Assembly (NCBI GenBank): GCA_030248215.1
Contig: JASANG010000424.1
Location: 493,917-557,916 of the forward strand
Length of the DNA: 64,000 bases
Reading direction: 5' to 3'
Source: Enoplolaimus lenunculus
Taxonomy: Eukaryota; Nematoda; Enoplea; Enoplida; Thoracostomopsidae
Below the pieces are notes generated by a model, which saw nothing but the letters and a program-made list of their open reading frames with translations, made no database searches and was not told where the DNA came from. The first letter of the stretch is position 1. Each line of letters starts with the position of its first letter. Positions 10,669 through 24,238 of the stretch are shown here, piece by piece. A program made the translations under genes and the position numbers.

Positions 10669-13600
10669 AAAACCGCATAAAACTAGCAGGCATGCAGTAG
10701 TTTCAAACACTATATGACTATAAACGGAAGCTCACAGCTTCAAAAAATTTATACTCAAATCGCTCCTTAGTAACCAGCTACAAACTACGTTTAATCACAA
10801 CTGAGCACAGGCAATATTTGCATTCTGAAAGCGTTTTAGCTAGCACATCTAACAGCCAGTGACGTCAGCAAACTGTAAGCAAACTAAAGTTCACTTTTAA
10901 ATGAATTAAAATACGTTACGTCACCAACGGTTGATAAAGTGCAACAAAAGTTGATAATGTACGACCCAATATTCGTCAATAAGTAAACAAACACAGGTAT
11001 GCAATACAGCGCAATACCTACGTAAGCAGTGTCTATACTGCTCATTACTGCTACACCCAAATAAGAATACGATGCCTAAAAACGTTAATACAGCTTAAAT
11101 TAAGCGAACTCGTCAGTCTATGTATATAGTCAGCTATTAACCTTGCGCCTAAAATCGAGAAACAATTGAACCATAAAAGCATGATGGGTTGGATCGACAA
11201 CCGTCAACATTCGTAAAACAGGAAATTGCAAAAAAAGTGGGCCGAGTCAATATCATAAAATACTGACAGTCTCGCGAATGCTTTCGTTGATGTTTCCACG
11301 TCACACTGGATAACGTACCAACAAAGAGAAAGCAAGCAAACAGCTTTAATCAAACCAATACAGTAATGCGGCAGATAGAATAAACTGCACATACGACTAA
11401 TCGTAAAACCGCTTCATAATATGAACACCAAAGTTGAAACCGGGATACCACATGTAGTAAATAGCCCGCATCGCAAGAATAGTAATCTCATTAAACCGTA
11501 ACCTGCTTTTGATTAAGTCAGCAATGTATTAGTGGTACTGCAGGCACATACCAAACATTTATGACATATCAAAACGTGTTTTTTGCAGTCATTGCGAAAT
11601 ATTGTCCACAAAAGACATTTGAAACCTATGGAATTCGACTCGTACTGACACACAGCGGGTCATACGAATTAGCTTCTTGACCTGTGACCCCGATCGCTCG
11701 CTCAAAGTCTATTAAAATTAGACCCTGCGACAAACGACCCCCTTCCAAATCTGAAATACACCACTTAGCTACACTTCATTTTAATTTAAACTCATTCCAA
11801 ACATCCTAGAACATTTCACACACAATAGCTAGCTGCAATAAACACAGCACTATATCCAGAGTGGAACTTTACCCGCGGGTAAACGCGTGTCGGTTACGAT
11901 ATTTCGGCCGCGCGTACACCCGCGAGTAAGGATTTGTATCACGCGGGTAAAAAAATTGACAACCCACTCCAAACCTTTAACAGTTAAGGCATAACAGATA
12001 CGCTGTTAACTAAGCTACTCAGTCAGCGTTGAAAAAGCAAAAGTTATGTTCTTTATTTGCTTAAATTCGGAATTTTGGTTTTTTCTAGTAAGCTTTCACG
12101 TGTAAAAGCTTTTACGTGTAAAATTTATTGGAGTGATAAACACAAAACTTCATTAGTGCAAATCACTAGCGATCTTTAAAATACTGGTTTAACTTCAGGT
12201 ACTGTAATAGGTGGATCGTGGGTAGATCTTTTTAGCGTGAATAAACTCGCGGATATAAAAATCCTTATTTGCCTAGGTAAAGCGAGTGTCGTGTAAAATA
12301 ATCCTTACCCACATCCCACTCTTACTATATCTCGGATTGCTAAATGCTGTATACACTGATGCCTGAAACTAAAACATGAGCTTTCTCTTACCATATCTAT
12401 TCCGATTTACTAACCAGTTTAATAAATATAAAATTTCAAATCGGAAACCTTTTCTCTCACTTATCATGTAAATTGTTATCTGTTTATTTGTAAAAAGTCA
12501 AAAAAATCACGTTCGCTTGATTTGAATAACGAGCTTGAAGCCGAAACAGAATTTCATGTGGTATCACGCCAACCAACTATGTATTAATAACTCACTTTAA
12601 AATTGAAAACATTAAACGAAAAGACAGTTATAACATATATATATGTATACATATGGCAAAGCCAAAGTCATTGCACGATAAATAACACTGTATTATATTT
12701 TAAACACGAGCCGCAAATATGACCAAATTCTTTGAGAAATCTTCCTAACAATTTCAATCGATTTCAGATCAAAAGGAGTAGCAAACCACTTGAATTGCAA
12801 CAAAAGATTTACAATTAAATTTTAGCCGCGTCGGCCAAAACATAGTATGACATTAGGTCCAATGCCAAACATTATTATTAGTGTGTTGATTCAAGTATCA
12901 TTTGCGAATTTTCTCCTACCGTAAATTTGAAATGAAAGCATTGACACTAATAAGATTTCAGAATAACAAGAAACAAAGCATTGAAATAAGGAGCGAATAT
13001 TAGAAAAAGGGACAGATTTTAAAAATTGTAAGAGCACCCACTATATCGCGGAAAGATACTGTCTGTGATAATATTACTGAACGGTACATACATGCCATGC
13101 GCTTCATATAACGTGAAAACAGTCTCATTCTGCGACTCGACGCAAACAGCGTCATTGTATTAACGTTATAATAGTAATTATTTTTCACGTATATACGTAC
13201 AGAGGAGCATTTTTCATTCTGAAGGAATAACACTACAACCACTACGATAATCTGAATTTGAAAACGGTCTAACACAGTAACCTAGCTTATTGATTTTATT
13301 GGACGTATACACCAACTTTATCTACCACACAGTCAACGCAGTAGACCAACTCAAACACAAACAAATAAATAAATAATAATAACAGTAATAATACATTAAT
13401 AACGGGCCTTGTGATTCCCAGCTTTGAACCGACGTCAACGCTTTCACCAAGCAGCTCCGCTACTCGTAATACTCGCCACATCAGAGTCAGACGCAACAAC
13501 AAATTCAACAACGGAATGGTTGTCACTGAAGTTGCTTGTATCTTCGCTGACAACCGACAAAATATCGCTGCAATAACATACTTCACCCACACAACTGTTG

Positions 13601-14240
13601 TTGTTTTTATCCACATTCACGCGGGATAAGCTGAAACAAACCAGTATATCATTTCGAATCAAGTGACAATTACTGTAAACATACATGCGTATAACAGGCG
13701 ATAACCGTATTAAAGATGATACTGGCGCCGGAAATCACATTATTTAGTTGAGGCCGAGATTAAAGACGGGCAATACCAGATTATATATAACGTTTTGATT
13801 AGATTTGGTGCCATTTTGTTGAATGCAGTACAGCACTCGAATTACCTGCGGCAACCGAATGACGTACAAACATGGAACATCGCTAACAAAACATTGCTAC
13901 CAATTAATTGAAACAAATCCAAAGGGGTTCGACCGGAAGTTCCGCTTGGAGTCCCAGGTTCATGATTACGAAACGGAGTCGAAACTTAACAAACGCAAAA
14001 ACCTTCTCATCAACTTACCCGTCAATCAAACTGAAACCGAAACACTCCATCGTTTTCATCGCTGCATCTCTTATAGCTCGTTCACTACCATTTCCGTACG
14101 CTTCCTTTCGGTTACACACCGGGTAAACCACAGAATTCGGACGACGCGGCGGTTCGTGAACACTTTTTTCAGTTTCGTCACCCCCAGCTAGAAGCATTTG
14201 ATATTGTTTCCTACAACAAAATCACATGGTCATTGATAGA
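10669..14240. other. Gene-poor stretch, nothing recognised
   Basis: About 3.6 kb with only short, unsupported open frames. Two GC-rich islands with CCCGCGGGTAAACGCGTG (11871) and CGCGGATATAAAAATCC (12249) look like degraded ends of one element but do not pair convincingly. A TTTATT at 14245 (AATAAA on the minus strand) is a possible poly(A) signal for the ODC gene. Confidence 0.4.
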
Positions 14241-14659
14241 TACACTTTATTAGTCATAGCTGCGGTGTGAGTACAATCCACAAAGGAAGTTTAAAGTGAC
14301 GCTCTCACTAATTCGTTTTACATATCAGCGTTGGGATGCCCCACTAGACCTCAACCTTTCCACCCATGAGTGCCGCTTCCCCGATTCAGGTTTAATAAGT
14401 GCTCCCGGTTTAACCAAACCGTCCACCACATACATGAGCACCAGTTGAACGATATAACACGAGCGAAGCTAACGAAAAAACAACGAAATTTTATCAATCC
14501 TAGTACACAATCATTGTACAGTGACAACTTTCGTTACTTGCATTTGGTCATAACTACTCACACATCTGGCACTACGGACCACAGTTCGTATTCAAAATCG
14601 GTGAAATTGAGCGAACGGAGTCATTATGTTTCTCCTTACCTGCTGACACTACTCGTTTA

Positions 14660-14708
14660 CCCCCAAACCATAACTTAATTTATACCCCCAAACCATAACT
14701 AAATTTAC
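14660..14708 (-). repeat. 24-bp tandem duplication over the ODC stop codon
   Basis: TACCCCCAAACCATAACT, then an AATTTA-like spacer, occurs twice in a row. The copy nearest the gene contains the ODC stop codon. The duplication leaves the protein end unchanged and lengthens the 3' UTR. Confidence 0.8.
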
Positions 14709-17700
14709 CATTCAGCCGAACCGCAAACATAAACAACATCTGGACGTTCGAATCCATTGAAATTGGAATAAGCTGCAATTGTGTACGCTCCCATGTTCGG
14801 AAATACCACCCAGTCTCCTGCAGCGAGCACAGGAAGTCTTGTCTGCGGCATTATACAATCGAAACTATCACAAGTTGGACCCCAAATGCTGCACAGTTTC
14901 CAATCGTTTACGCTTTGCGTCTGAAAGTGACAAAATATTAGTACCCGGATAGATACGTTCTGCTGTTTATAGCAAGGTATTCCTGATTGTCAGCTGTCCA
15001 GCACCTAGCAAAACAGGTTCATGATGTAATACTAACCAGAGGCGAAACTAAAGTGTTGACAATACTGAAATTAACAAATCTAACACCTGTCGTGAGTTAT
15101 AAGAAAGCAATCATCTGTTACTTTAGTGGCCAGTGCAATGTCCACAATAGCGTACACTGATAACCCGGAAGCGACACACGTCGAAATTTTTCCTATCATA
15201 TCTTTGACGGTTACCCCAAACAAACAATAAAAAAAGCACATATATACCTTATCCATTGCATATCCTTTTGGAATGACATGGTCGTACAAAACACAATTGA
15301 ACGAACCGTAAACTCCATCGTTTAAATAATACATAAATCCGGCTTCGTCCGCGCCAGCATCTAAAGCAGATACACAAAAGACAGTGCGTACATCTATTAT
15401 TTAAGACTATCTAACAATAAATAACGTAATGTAAGGCGATTGGACACGTATTTTAGACCAGGGTACAAACGGGATTCCGATTCCAATTCAAATCCATCTG
15501 CAATCATTTGCGAAATTTAACGATAGTTGTGATATATTTCACAACAATCGGTGTTTTTACATGAATTCAGGGTCGTTTGACACCCTACTTCAGACATGTT
15601 CATACGTGCTGTGTAATATTTTAAAAATTGTTGTACGTGTTTCACCGTTGCAAATGTGCACGTTCCTATACCAAGTTAAGGATCTGGGCGACCAATAAAT
15701 GCTATTAATTTCGAGCATATGTTACTACCGTATACGCAAGCATAATTAACTTTATCAGGATTCAGTATTACTTCACTTTCAATCCATTAAATAACGTGTT
15801 TCCTGCAAAAATTATTGCGGCCATGAACAAGTTCTTCAGAGTATAATGCATGTATTCACGAGAGGGTCCGCATGAGAGTAAGTTTAAAAGTAATCGGAAA
15901 ACCGAAAATGTAGTTGTTTATACCGGAACGGATTATATTTAATTTCTGAGAGCGACACAGCGAAGAAACCAAACTCCAACTACGAATATTTTTTTACATA
16001 CAATCACTTCCTGTTTTTAATATACCTTTATCAATCTGCTGTGCGTCTACTTGTTTTACACTAGTTACATTAGTGCACAGCGTATACGCAGCGGCTGAAA
16101 AAAACCGTCCAGGCTCAGCGATAATTTCCAGCCCAGCTGTTGTATCTGGAAAATATTCGTTCAGAGCTACATTGATAACATGCGCGATCGCTTCGAACGT
16201 GATATCGGCGCTGGCGAATCCCGGATACCCTCCGCCCAAATCAAGCAATGTCATCGCGTGCCCGAGTTCAATTCCTTTATCGAACAGACGGCGCGCATGC
16301 TCAATGGCAATTGCAAACGCACTTGCATCACGGCAACCGGAACCAACATGAAAGCTAAAACCATCAGCCATGTTCTGAACAGTATGTAGTACAGTTATCG
16401 ACAGTTAGAAATGTAACAGTTGTAAACAAGCGAACTGTACAAGCTAGAAGTTTGCAACATGAGCACGCACAAAGGCATATGTCCCTCATAATAAAAGACG
16501 AAGTGATTCGAAAAATTTCTCACGTAATATCGTTCTGTATAGTCCATATATATACTTATTTGAAAATCTGCTGGCACCACAAAGTAACAGCTGATTGATT
16601 ACGTCTCTGGCAAAACTAAAAGTTTCAAAATTCAAGCGTGTCTCAATGTTTCTAAATGTCCGATCTTTTTCAACTAAACCTTTCGACAAATGTCAGAAAT
16701 GTTTCGCGTCGGCTATAATTTGAACACTCTAACAATACGTGGTTAGTGGTTCAAATCAGTGTGACAACAAAGGTTCGGATTGGAATTAGGCAAAAATTTG
16801 CGGTTCGGATTCGGTTGTAAAAAAGCGGAATCCGAAAGCTGAATCCGACAATGTTCAGCAACATATGTATTAAAAAATTTCAAATAACTTTTTACGTATA
16901 TAAATAAATATTTTTGTTTTACTAACGTTTAGAAGTTATGCGGCTGGCATTGCGTTGATATTCCGGAATAAATTATAGATATATGTAACTCATATTTGTA
17001 ACATGCAAGATTCGGATTCCGATTCGGTAAATTAGCTTTGGATTCGGATTTGGTCATATCGTGGATTCGATGCCACCCTGGTTCTAATTTTACCTGATTC
17101 CTACCACACTGATACCCATTTTAGCTGCCAGCTGCAATAGTTGTTCCGCTTCGTTGACTGGATCTGCGCCAAATTTTAGATTCAACTGACACACTGCAGT
17201 TGGATCCGACACTGCGATACGCAAAACCATCCTCAAATTGAAAAGCATTCAATACAATATTTGTGCCACAAAAACTTCAGCAACTCGAGACAAATTATAT
17301 GAACACAATTGTTTTTAAGAAATTAATATCTGGCAGACATTACAAGCAAGCAACTAGTTTTTTGTCCGGTTCCGGTTTGAAATGACGTCAGACAAATTAA
17401 TTACGTTTTCCTATCTTCAGTTATGCGTGTCTGCGGTTAAAACCAAGCACTGAAACACACATATTTGGCCATCATCAGTTTCGAATACTTTTGCATCGTG
17501 GAAAATGTGACTCCCTTAGCGTAAACATTTAAGAAATGTACCCAGCGCCCATCAACAACCAACCGCTTCTACAAACAGTTAAAAACACCAAACACAAGCC
17601 CTAAATTTAATAAAAAGACTTTTGATACCTGGCATCCGGATAATTCCGTTTCACTTTTTCCAGCTCTGTCGCACTATCAAACGTCATTAACGAGACGTTA

Positions 17701-18679
17701 TTGGCAGCGGCAAATCGTATATGACTCGCGCCTTTGCATGGATTGGCGTATACAATACGGTCTGCGCTGACTCCAATGCCAAGAATTTGTGCAATTTCTG
17801 GCTAAAGCAAAAGCAACAAAAATATATAGTATTTACGCAGAGTTTACGTTAAGAAAATTTCCATATAACCTACCTACTTCAAAACATTAAGGCAAAAAAT
17901 GATGTACGTACCTATAATGTCAAGAAATTGTGCACTGTTGAGCTACAAGCCAAAACAATGTCTAAAAACATACATTGCCATCACAATTTTCGCAACAAAA
18001 CTTGCACATACAGTGCTGCTACCTTGCTTGCACAATCGAATCCACATCCCAAATTGGCAAGAACTTGTACCAGTGCAGGATCGTTGTTACATTTAACAGC
18101 GTAAAACGGTTTCACACGAGGCAAGTTAGTTGCCCACGTGTTAAACTGTTTAACCAGTTGACCAACATCCATTACGTAGAACGCGTCGTCATTGCACTGC
18201 AAAAAATAAGTTTAGCTATATAGGAATTCAGATATTTCAAGTTTACATAGTCATAGATTAACCGAAATTATCTCGACCAAAATGCAAAACTGTGAATTCT
18301 CCACTACAACCGCAACAAATTGCTACTGTCTCAAATAGTTTTAAATTTGGATAGAATGCGCCAGCGATGTCCTAGTACGAATTATAACAGCTAAGTGACA
18401 CTAAACACATTCATAGCAAAAAAGACAACTCAGTCACATACATGTATACGCAAATAAAAAGCTTGGCATTGACTTAGCACCCATTTAACTTACTTGCTCC
18501 GTTTTTCGTCGAGCCATAGTCTCCACGTACCACCTCGTTTCAGAACAAGTACAGTCAATCTCGAGACAACCTTCCGCATGATAGGCAAACATTTTCTCCA
18601 ACTGCACGACATCGTCAATGTTTGGCAAAATTTCGACATGTGTCGCGCCCGGATTATCAATGAATGCTATTGTTGACAT
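14705..18679 (-). CDS. ODC1: Ornithine decarboxylase, complete seven-exon gene
   Basis: Makes putrescine from ornithine with pyridoxal phosphate, the entry step of polyamine synthesis in the cytosol. Exons on the minus strand: 18494-18679, 18023-18196, 17629-17801, 17094-17231, 16026-16354, 15248-15360 and 14705-14920. All junctions are GT-AG and every phase matches, giving 442 residues (human 461). Key residues are present: PLP lysine K97 in [15 protein letters not shown], the GGG loop, EPGR, substrate Asp in LYDH, and catalytic C388 in WGPTCD. The last marks it as an active decarboxylase and argues against antizyme inhibitor. The antizyme-binding helix region is recognisable. The protein ends just after YVCGSAEW, so the vertebrate C-terminal degradation tail is absent. 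The first 62 residues are not conserved; an in-frame ATG at 18731 could also be the start. Confidence 0.93.
16758..17081. repeat. TTCGGATT-rich element (family F) in ODC intron 4
   Basis: Inverted ends: AGTGTGACAACAAAGGTTCGG at one side and GATTCGATGCCACCCTGG at the other, with repeated GGATTCGGATT motifs inside both. A reversed copy lies at 29366-29614 and a piece at 22149-22320. It ends about 12 bp from the splice donor of ODC exon 4. Confidence 0.7.
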
Positions 18680-19774
18680 GGTACTGGCCTCCAATTCGGC
18701 AGGTATATAAATAAATCTAGCTTTCACAAACACAGGAGTCTATAGTGAGTGGCAAATGAGGGAGGACGTGTACAAGCACTAGCGATGCAGTCACACTTAA
18801 CTATAAGAGCCGTGGTACAATTAATGAACAGTAGCTAACTGGAAAATATATAGATAGGCGCTGTTGGGTAGTAAGTGATGTTGTAGACCGCGGAACGCAA
18901 GCGAAGTATTATAGATACAACACTATTGTCTAGACAGCTGACGCAGGAGTCTAACGGAGGGGAAAGTATAAGCGACGTTTCAATTTACAATTGAGAATGT
19001 TTAAGTGGGAATTCAGGGGGAATCTCGTGAAGTCTTCGGTCAGGGATAGGGGAAGATACGGTTGCGGATCGGGTTATGGTGGTATAAGGTGACGATTGTC
19101 TGAAACAAATAAACAACAAATAAACAACTGCATTAACAAGTTTAGCTTTCGTGTAAGTTATTCACATAAATACTAAGCAGCCTGCAAATGTCGCACAACA
19201 ATTACGCATTATCGGAAATCTAAGATTAACGCAAAAGTATCCGTACGTACATATTTAACAATGCCGATTTTTATTTCGATATTCCAATTTAACCAATTCT
19301 GATATATCTATTTAATACTACGAGTGTTATTAGAAAAGTTCGCTGCATGAACTACAATATATACGTAATAACACAATTATGATTTGTTAGTTACCTGCCA
19401 GTTCTAGCAGCGATGGGTTAGAGTACTTATACCCAAATTGCGGTCGCAACCCGTAAACAAACAGCTGACCCTGGGTATGGCGATTAGACACAAATTCAAA
19501 TTGGGAAGGAATGATGATAGGCTGATTGAATTTAAAACTATAAATAATAAATCAAGGTAACCTAAAAGTTTACAAATTAAACAGGCGAATAACAAACTGA
19601 GAATTTTTCAAATGCGTATATATATGCATGCTGTTGTATTATTATCTTTGGGTTGCTGATGTAAAACTCGAGCGAACAGCATATTTGAAAAAAGTCCACA
19701 CTTTACATACATTGCACAGTAACTATGCAGTACACTGTTGAACAAATATAATATTGAAGTTAAGATGTTGAAGC

Positions 19775-19846
19775 AGTGCCGTGATAGCTAAATTGGTAAG
19801 GTTGTTGGCCCGGTTAGTCAAAGGTAACTGGTTTGAATCCAGCAGG
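19775..19846 (+). repeat. tRNA-derived sequence, not a functional tRNA
   Basis: A-box-like TAGCTAAATTGGTAAG and a good T arm (ACTGGTTTGAATCCAG, stem CTGG/CCAG) are at tRNA spacing. The acceptor stem does not pair. It is followed immediately by GGGTTCAACCGGAATTCC, which resembles the start of family E. Confidence 0.45.
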
Positions 19847-20837
19847 GTTCAACCGGAATTCCAATTTCGATTTAAATCATGTTTCGATTCCGATTCCACA
19901 ATTAATTGGAATTTTGAAATTTTTATTTTAATCCAACTTCTTGCGATACGTTGCACAAAAATTATTAAACTGCTTCCTATAAGTTAACTTATCAATAATT
20001 GATTATTGTTTAGCTTTCCAGAACCACAAATCATCGCCAATTTGTTCATGCGACGTTTTGAAAATTGTTGCCAGCCTATAGACATCATAAAGTAATATTA
20101 TATTTGTCAATACAAATTATCCGCACGGTCACAAAATTTGTTAAGACACCAGTTTGCTAAGCTAGATTACGACGCAGCATTTGATATCCTTCAATAACAA
20201 AGTGCAATAACAAAACAACAACGAAAAATACATACAAACACTTTTTCGTCATTAATGTAGCTATGTTATAGACGCGATACAAATCTATATCAGTTATCCC
20301 ATTAAACAATTCAAACGCGAAATAACATAGCGTTCACGCCAGATGACGAGCGCAGTTATTTTTAAACCAAATGTTTACTAGGTCACAATTCGTATGCGCA
20401 AATAAGGTGTCATATAAACCTTATTTTTGGCATATACGACGCTAAAATTTTGAGCCCCAAAATTTGTACCAAACATTGTACCGTAGCAGGTTGCAGGAAG
20501 TCTGGCCAAAGCAAGACAATATTCTGCGCAAATTTTAAAAAATGAACCATCACGGCAAAACAACAGCACGGCTGTAAATTGGACGGTTTGATTCTTGTAC
20601 CTATAATATTAAAATAAATTCTGAATGATATAAGACTCAACATAGGAGCCCCGGGAAAGGTACAACCAAGCCTCTTTTCAGTTCACTTATATAGAGTGTT
20701 TTAGACACCACTTAAATTACGTGACCCTCTCAGTGTTGTCAATTTTACTAGGATTGTGTCGTCTAAGGAAAGTATTATAAGCAAATATCTTTCGTCAGAA
20801 TTGCTGCTTTTTATGCTGCCCACAGTGCCAGAACAGG

Positions 20838-20992
20838 TTTGGGTAGCCATATCGAAATACCGAAATGGGAGCCTCTTGCGGTGATAGAAAATAATTTTCA
20901 GGTTTTTGTTTAAAAATTGATTAGGGTATAGGACCCTTTTTTGGCTGCCTCCCAAATGATGGTATGTTGGTGGCTGCTCCAGCCCTAGTTGC
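20838..20992 (+). repeat. Diverged relative of the 900-1207 repeat body
   Basis: Shares CAGGTTTTTGTTT, GATTAGGG and CTCCCAAATGATGGTATG-type phrases, in the same order, with 950-1060. Old and heavily diverged. Confidence 0.4.
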
Positions 20993-22148
20993 CCATTTTT
21001 ATTTTCAAGTATCGTTCATGTAGAATCGCATGAAAACAGAATAAAATTTTCTCCCGCTGTTCATAGTGGATCGACAATTTCTCTGTCTTGGAGCCGCTAA
21101 TTTGGCCAGGTTCCCAGAGGTACTGAAGGCGATAAACCCAACTCTACGTTGCCGCTCTGTTTTATCGTTCATATGTGCGGTCTGCATAATAAATCAGCAC
21201 CTGGCTTAAAATTCGACCTGTCATGTGCAGCAACAACCCAGCCGAGCGACAGTACATGCATTTCTGCTTGTATATTTTAAAACTGGAACCAGAGGTAAAA
21301 ACCGAAACCAGTGCGTAGCGCATCAACCGTATCTCAAAGATAAACATTTATTCCACAATAAAATATATCAGTAATTATAACAGTCGCTTATGTAAAAGAA
21401 CCGTAGGCAAAAGCTCATACATGGTTAAGAAATTAGATATTTCTACTTTTGTTTCATACAGTTAATACACAAAGACCGCTTCAAATTTAAAAAAACGCGG
21501 GTTAATGCAAAAAATAACAAAACATACTTTGGTTGTTCAAAAATGCCCCGTAATTAAAATGTTTTTTAATCAGCGGTTGAGAAGGTGTTTTCATGGCGGT
21601 ACTGAACCGATATTTAAATGTGTATGCTGTTTCCAATACATGCGTCCTGACAGTATTACTTATAACAATTGAAATATATGCGTATGGTTTTATACTTGTA
21701 CACACAATGTAAGGGAACATCCGGATTGATGTCTAAGAAGTGGAATCTAATGCAAGGCTTTCTAGGACAAGAATAAAATGTATGTTTATTACGTAGCTAG
21801 GAAATGTGTTGTGCTAAAATGTGGCCTAAAAATGACAAGCCAAAGACGCCGTGAAGACTCGCCATGGGTCATGCGTTATATATTCAAAATTCTTTGATAT
21901 CAAATTTGACTACTGAGGAAACTAGCGAAATTATTTGCGTTTCGTCGCACTCGTGTATGGTTGCGCGGTCTTTGGATAATTATGCAAGTGTTATGTTAGT
22001 GCTAAGTAGTTAAAACAATTGACCACGGCTGGATTCGAGCCATGGCTAACCGAGCCAACACTCGTAGCAACGGAGCTATTGCGGCACTGCTTCAACTACT
22101 TGTGCTTGCTGTAAGCATGTGAGACATGCTTGTCCGTTATGTGCACAT

Positions 22149-22320
22149 GCAATACAGTGTATTCGGATTTGGATTCGGCAAAAATTTGTGGTTAGGATTC
22201 GGATTCGGTTGTGAAAAAGCTTTATCCATAAGGCGAATCTTTTGCGATCAAATACATTTGTCTAGCAATATAAACGGCTATTTTGATAAAACAAAATTTT
22301 TTACGTACCTATATTCTCAC
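22149..22320. repeat. Partial family F copy
   Basis: GTATTCGGATTTGGATTCGG, GGCAAAAATTTGTGG and GATTCGGATTCGGTTGTG match 16770-16820. The other terminus is missing. Confidence 0.55.
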
Positions 22321-23362
22321 TGAATATTCATGGGTCTGGTTGGTACCCGTCCAGCCCCAGTGCTAGGGGTTCTGGCGTCGGGGCAACTCTAGTTGGAGCT
22401 ATACATACGATTGGTGTGATAAGCGTGTACATATCATTTTCAAGTTTATTTGTTGCCAGATAACTGTCCCAGCGAAAGAACTAATTTTCCTTTTCCGGAG
22501 GAAAACCCAGATTATTACAATAAAGAAAAGCAAACATCTTTGTGAGAAAGAGGCTGCCATGAAATATTGATTGTAATAAAAACTAATTCTTGCGTTATTG
22601 CGTTGTAATTTTGCCCTCTCGTGTATGTCATTCAATGTCTTTTCATAGTTGCAAAATGTTAGTCATTTTCGCTCCGAAGCAGAGTTATATAATTCGTTCT
22701 GTGAAATAATTTTCTTGGATTGTTTCTAAATTACTCTTCGTTTACTGATTTAGAACATCGGAGTATTTCGTAACTTAGCATGATTTTGCGTTATTTATAT
22801 TAGTTTTGTTCCTGGTCGTACTGTCGATTTTGCACAGAATTTTGCTAGCTAAATGCAATGAGAAAATAAAGCAGTAAATTTAAGGCACAAATTATATAAA
22901 ATTACACCATGTGTGATATAGAATAACTCACAGTGGTAAATATACGTTTACAACTTTAGACTACGTGTACGTAACTTAAGCAGGTTCACAAACACCAAGT
23001 CTACAATGTTTTGATAAATCTTACTTTATTGTAGTACTTATTAATGGGTAAACTTTGACAAAATAACACACAATTCACGATAAACTCTACCGGCAAAACA
23101 CAAATTGTAAACGCGCAACTCTTCATTAATTTTTAAGCTTGAACTTAAAATTCTTTAGATTATTGGATTACAATTTTGTTAGAAATATTGATTTTTAGAA
23201 AGTTTTTGCATGCGCGGCGTCTATACAACAGCAAAAAACATAACACAATACATGAAAATAATACATAAAACTCGTAACACAAATCAACGTAATAACGTTG
23301 CCTACTTATGTAGTTACGTAATTATGGAATAAAAGTGTAAATTGGTAAATATTTTGTAGACT

Positions 23363-23410
23363 TTATTATAGCCCCTCCGGAAACCGATCCGGCCCTGTTC
23401 TATACATGGG
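23363..23410. repeat. Bare end of family G
   Basis: TATTATAGCCCCTCCGG and GGCCCTGTTCTATACATGG match the right end at 7368-7412. No TTAGGC run is attached. Confidence 0.5.
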
Positions 23411-23701
23411 CCACAATTTTTATGCCGAGCATCCCAGTCACAAAATCCTGGCTACGTCCATGCTCAAGACGGCATGTATCACCGAACTTCATCAACTACC
23501 ATCTTGCAGGCAAAATTGTTGACTTAAAGACTCAAACGTGACATAACATCATACTAACGACTATGTCACTATTTATTTTAAACTAAAGACGCATAGTGCA
23601 GTTTAATGATCAATTAAAGTCTTAATTATACAAACATATTCTACACACATAACAATTTTATGCAGTGTAGATATGTGAATATAGATAACGGTGAAATTTG
23701 C

Positions 23702-23763
23702 GTTAACCTGACCTTAACACATGTCACAAAATTTTGTGTGACACGTGTAAGGGTGAGGTTAAC
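23702..23763. repeat. 62-bp imperfect palindrome
   Basis: GTTAACCTGACCTTAACAC is mirrored by GTGTAAGGGTGAGGTTAAC around a CACAAAATTTTGTG core, with only a few mismatches. Confidence 0.85.
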
Positions 23764-23786
23764 AGAGAAATTTAAGGTAAGGTAGG

Positions 23787-23830
23787 GTTAATGAGTGGCA
23801 ATTTTAAAATTTGCCACTCATTAACCCCAG
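23787..23830. repeat. 44-bp near-perfect palindrome
   Basis: GGGTTAATGAGTGGCAA and TTGCCACTCATTAACCC flank an AT-only centre. It lies 23 bp from the 62-bp palindrome. Confidence 0.9.
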
Positions 23831-24238
23831 CGCTGGGCAATTTCGGTGGCAAAGGGAAAAAAGATAAAGTGGATGCTGCATTACATAAAAATACAGAAAA
23901 TGGGGTTAAAGTGATATTTTTTGGAAGAATTTTGAAAGCAAAGAAACAAAATTATGTATTTCGCGAGTCACAATTAATCAAATGTAAGAAAAAGAGAGCG
24001 AACTGATAGCCCCGGACGCTCTGAAAAAAATGAAAAAGTGAGCGAGAATGATTTGATAATACAAAAAAGGAAAACCCGGAATTCCAGGAATGTAAGACTA
24101 AGACATCACACCACCTACAGGAACGACCCTTATTTGAAGTTTCGTCGAAAGTTAAGTGAAGACCACACTGGGAATGACACCTTGGCCTCTTTTGCATTCA
24201 TACTGCAACTACAGCGCGCGGTTGCTGAAACAACTTTT

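Larger units (their letters stand above)
18680..24238. other. Intergenic stretch upstream of the ODC gene
   Basis: No gene is recognised in about 5.5 kb. It would include the ODC promoter and any 5' UTR exons, but I see no TATA-type element that I could defend. Supported features inside are listed separately (tRNA-like sequence, SINE-body piece, family F piece, two palindromes). Bases 22330-22395 (GGTACCCGTCCAGCCCCAGTG..GGTTCTGGCGTCGGGG) are GC-richer than their surroundings and may be a retroelement scrap. Confidence 0.4.

Noticed and set aside
11868-12315. Inverted-repeat element with CCCGCGGGTAAACGCG ends
   Set aside because: The two GC-rich ends share only short pieces and do not align over a continuous stretch.
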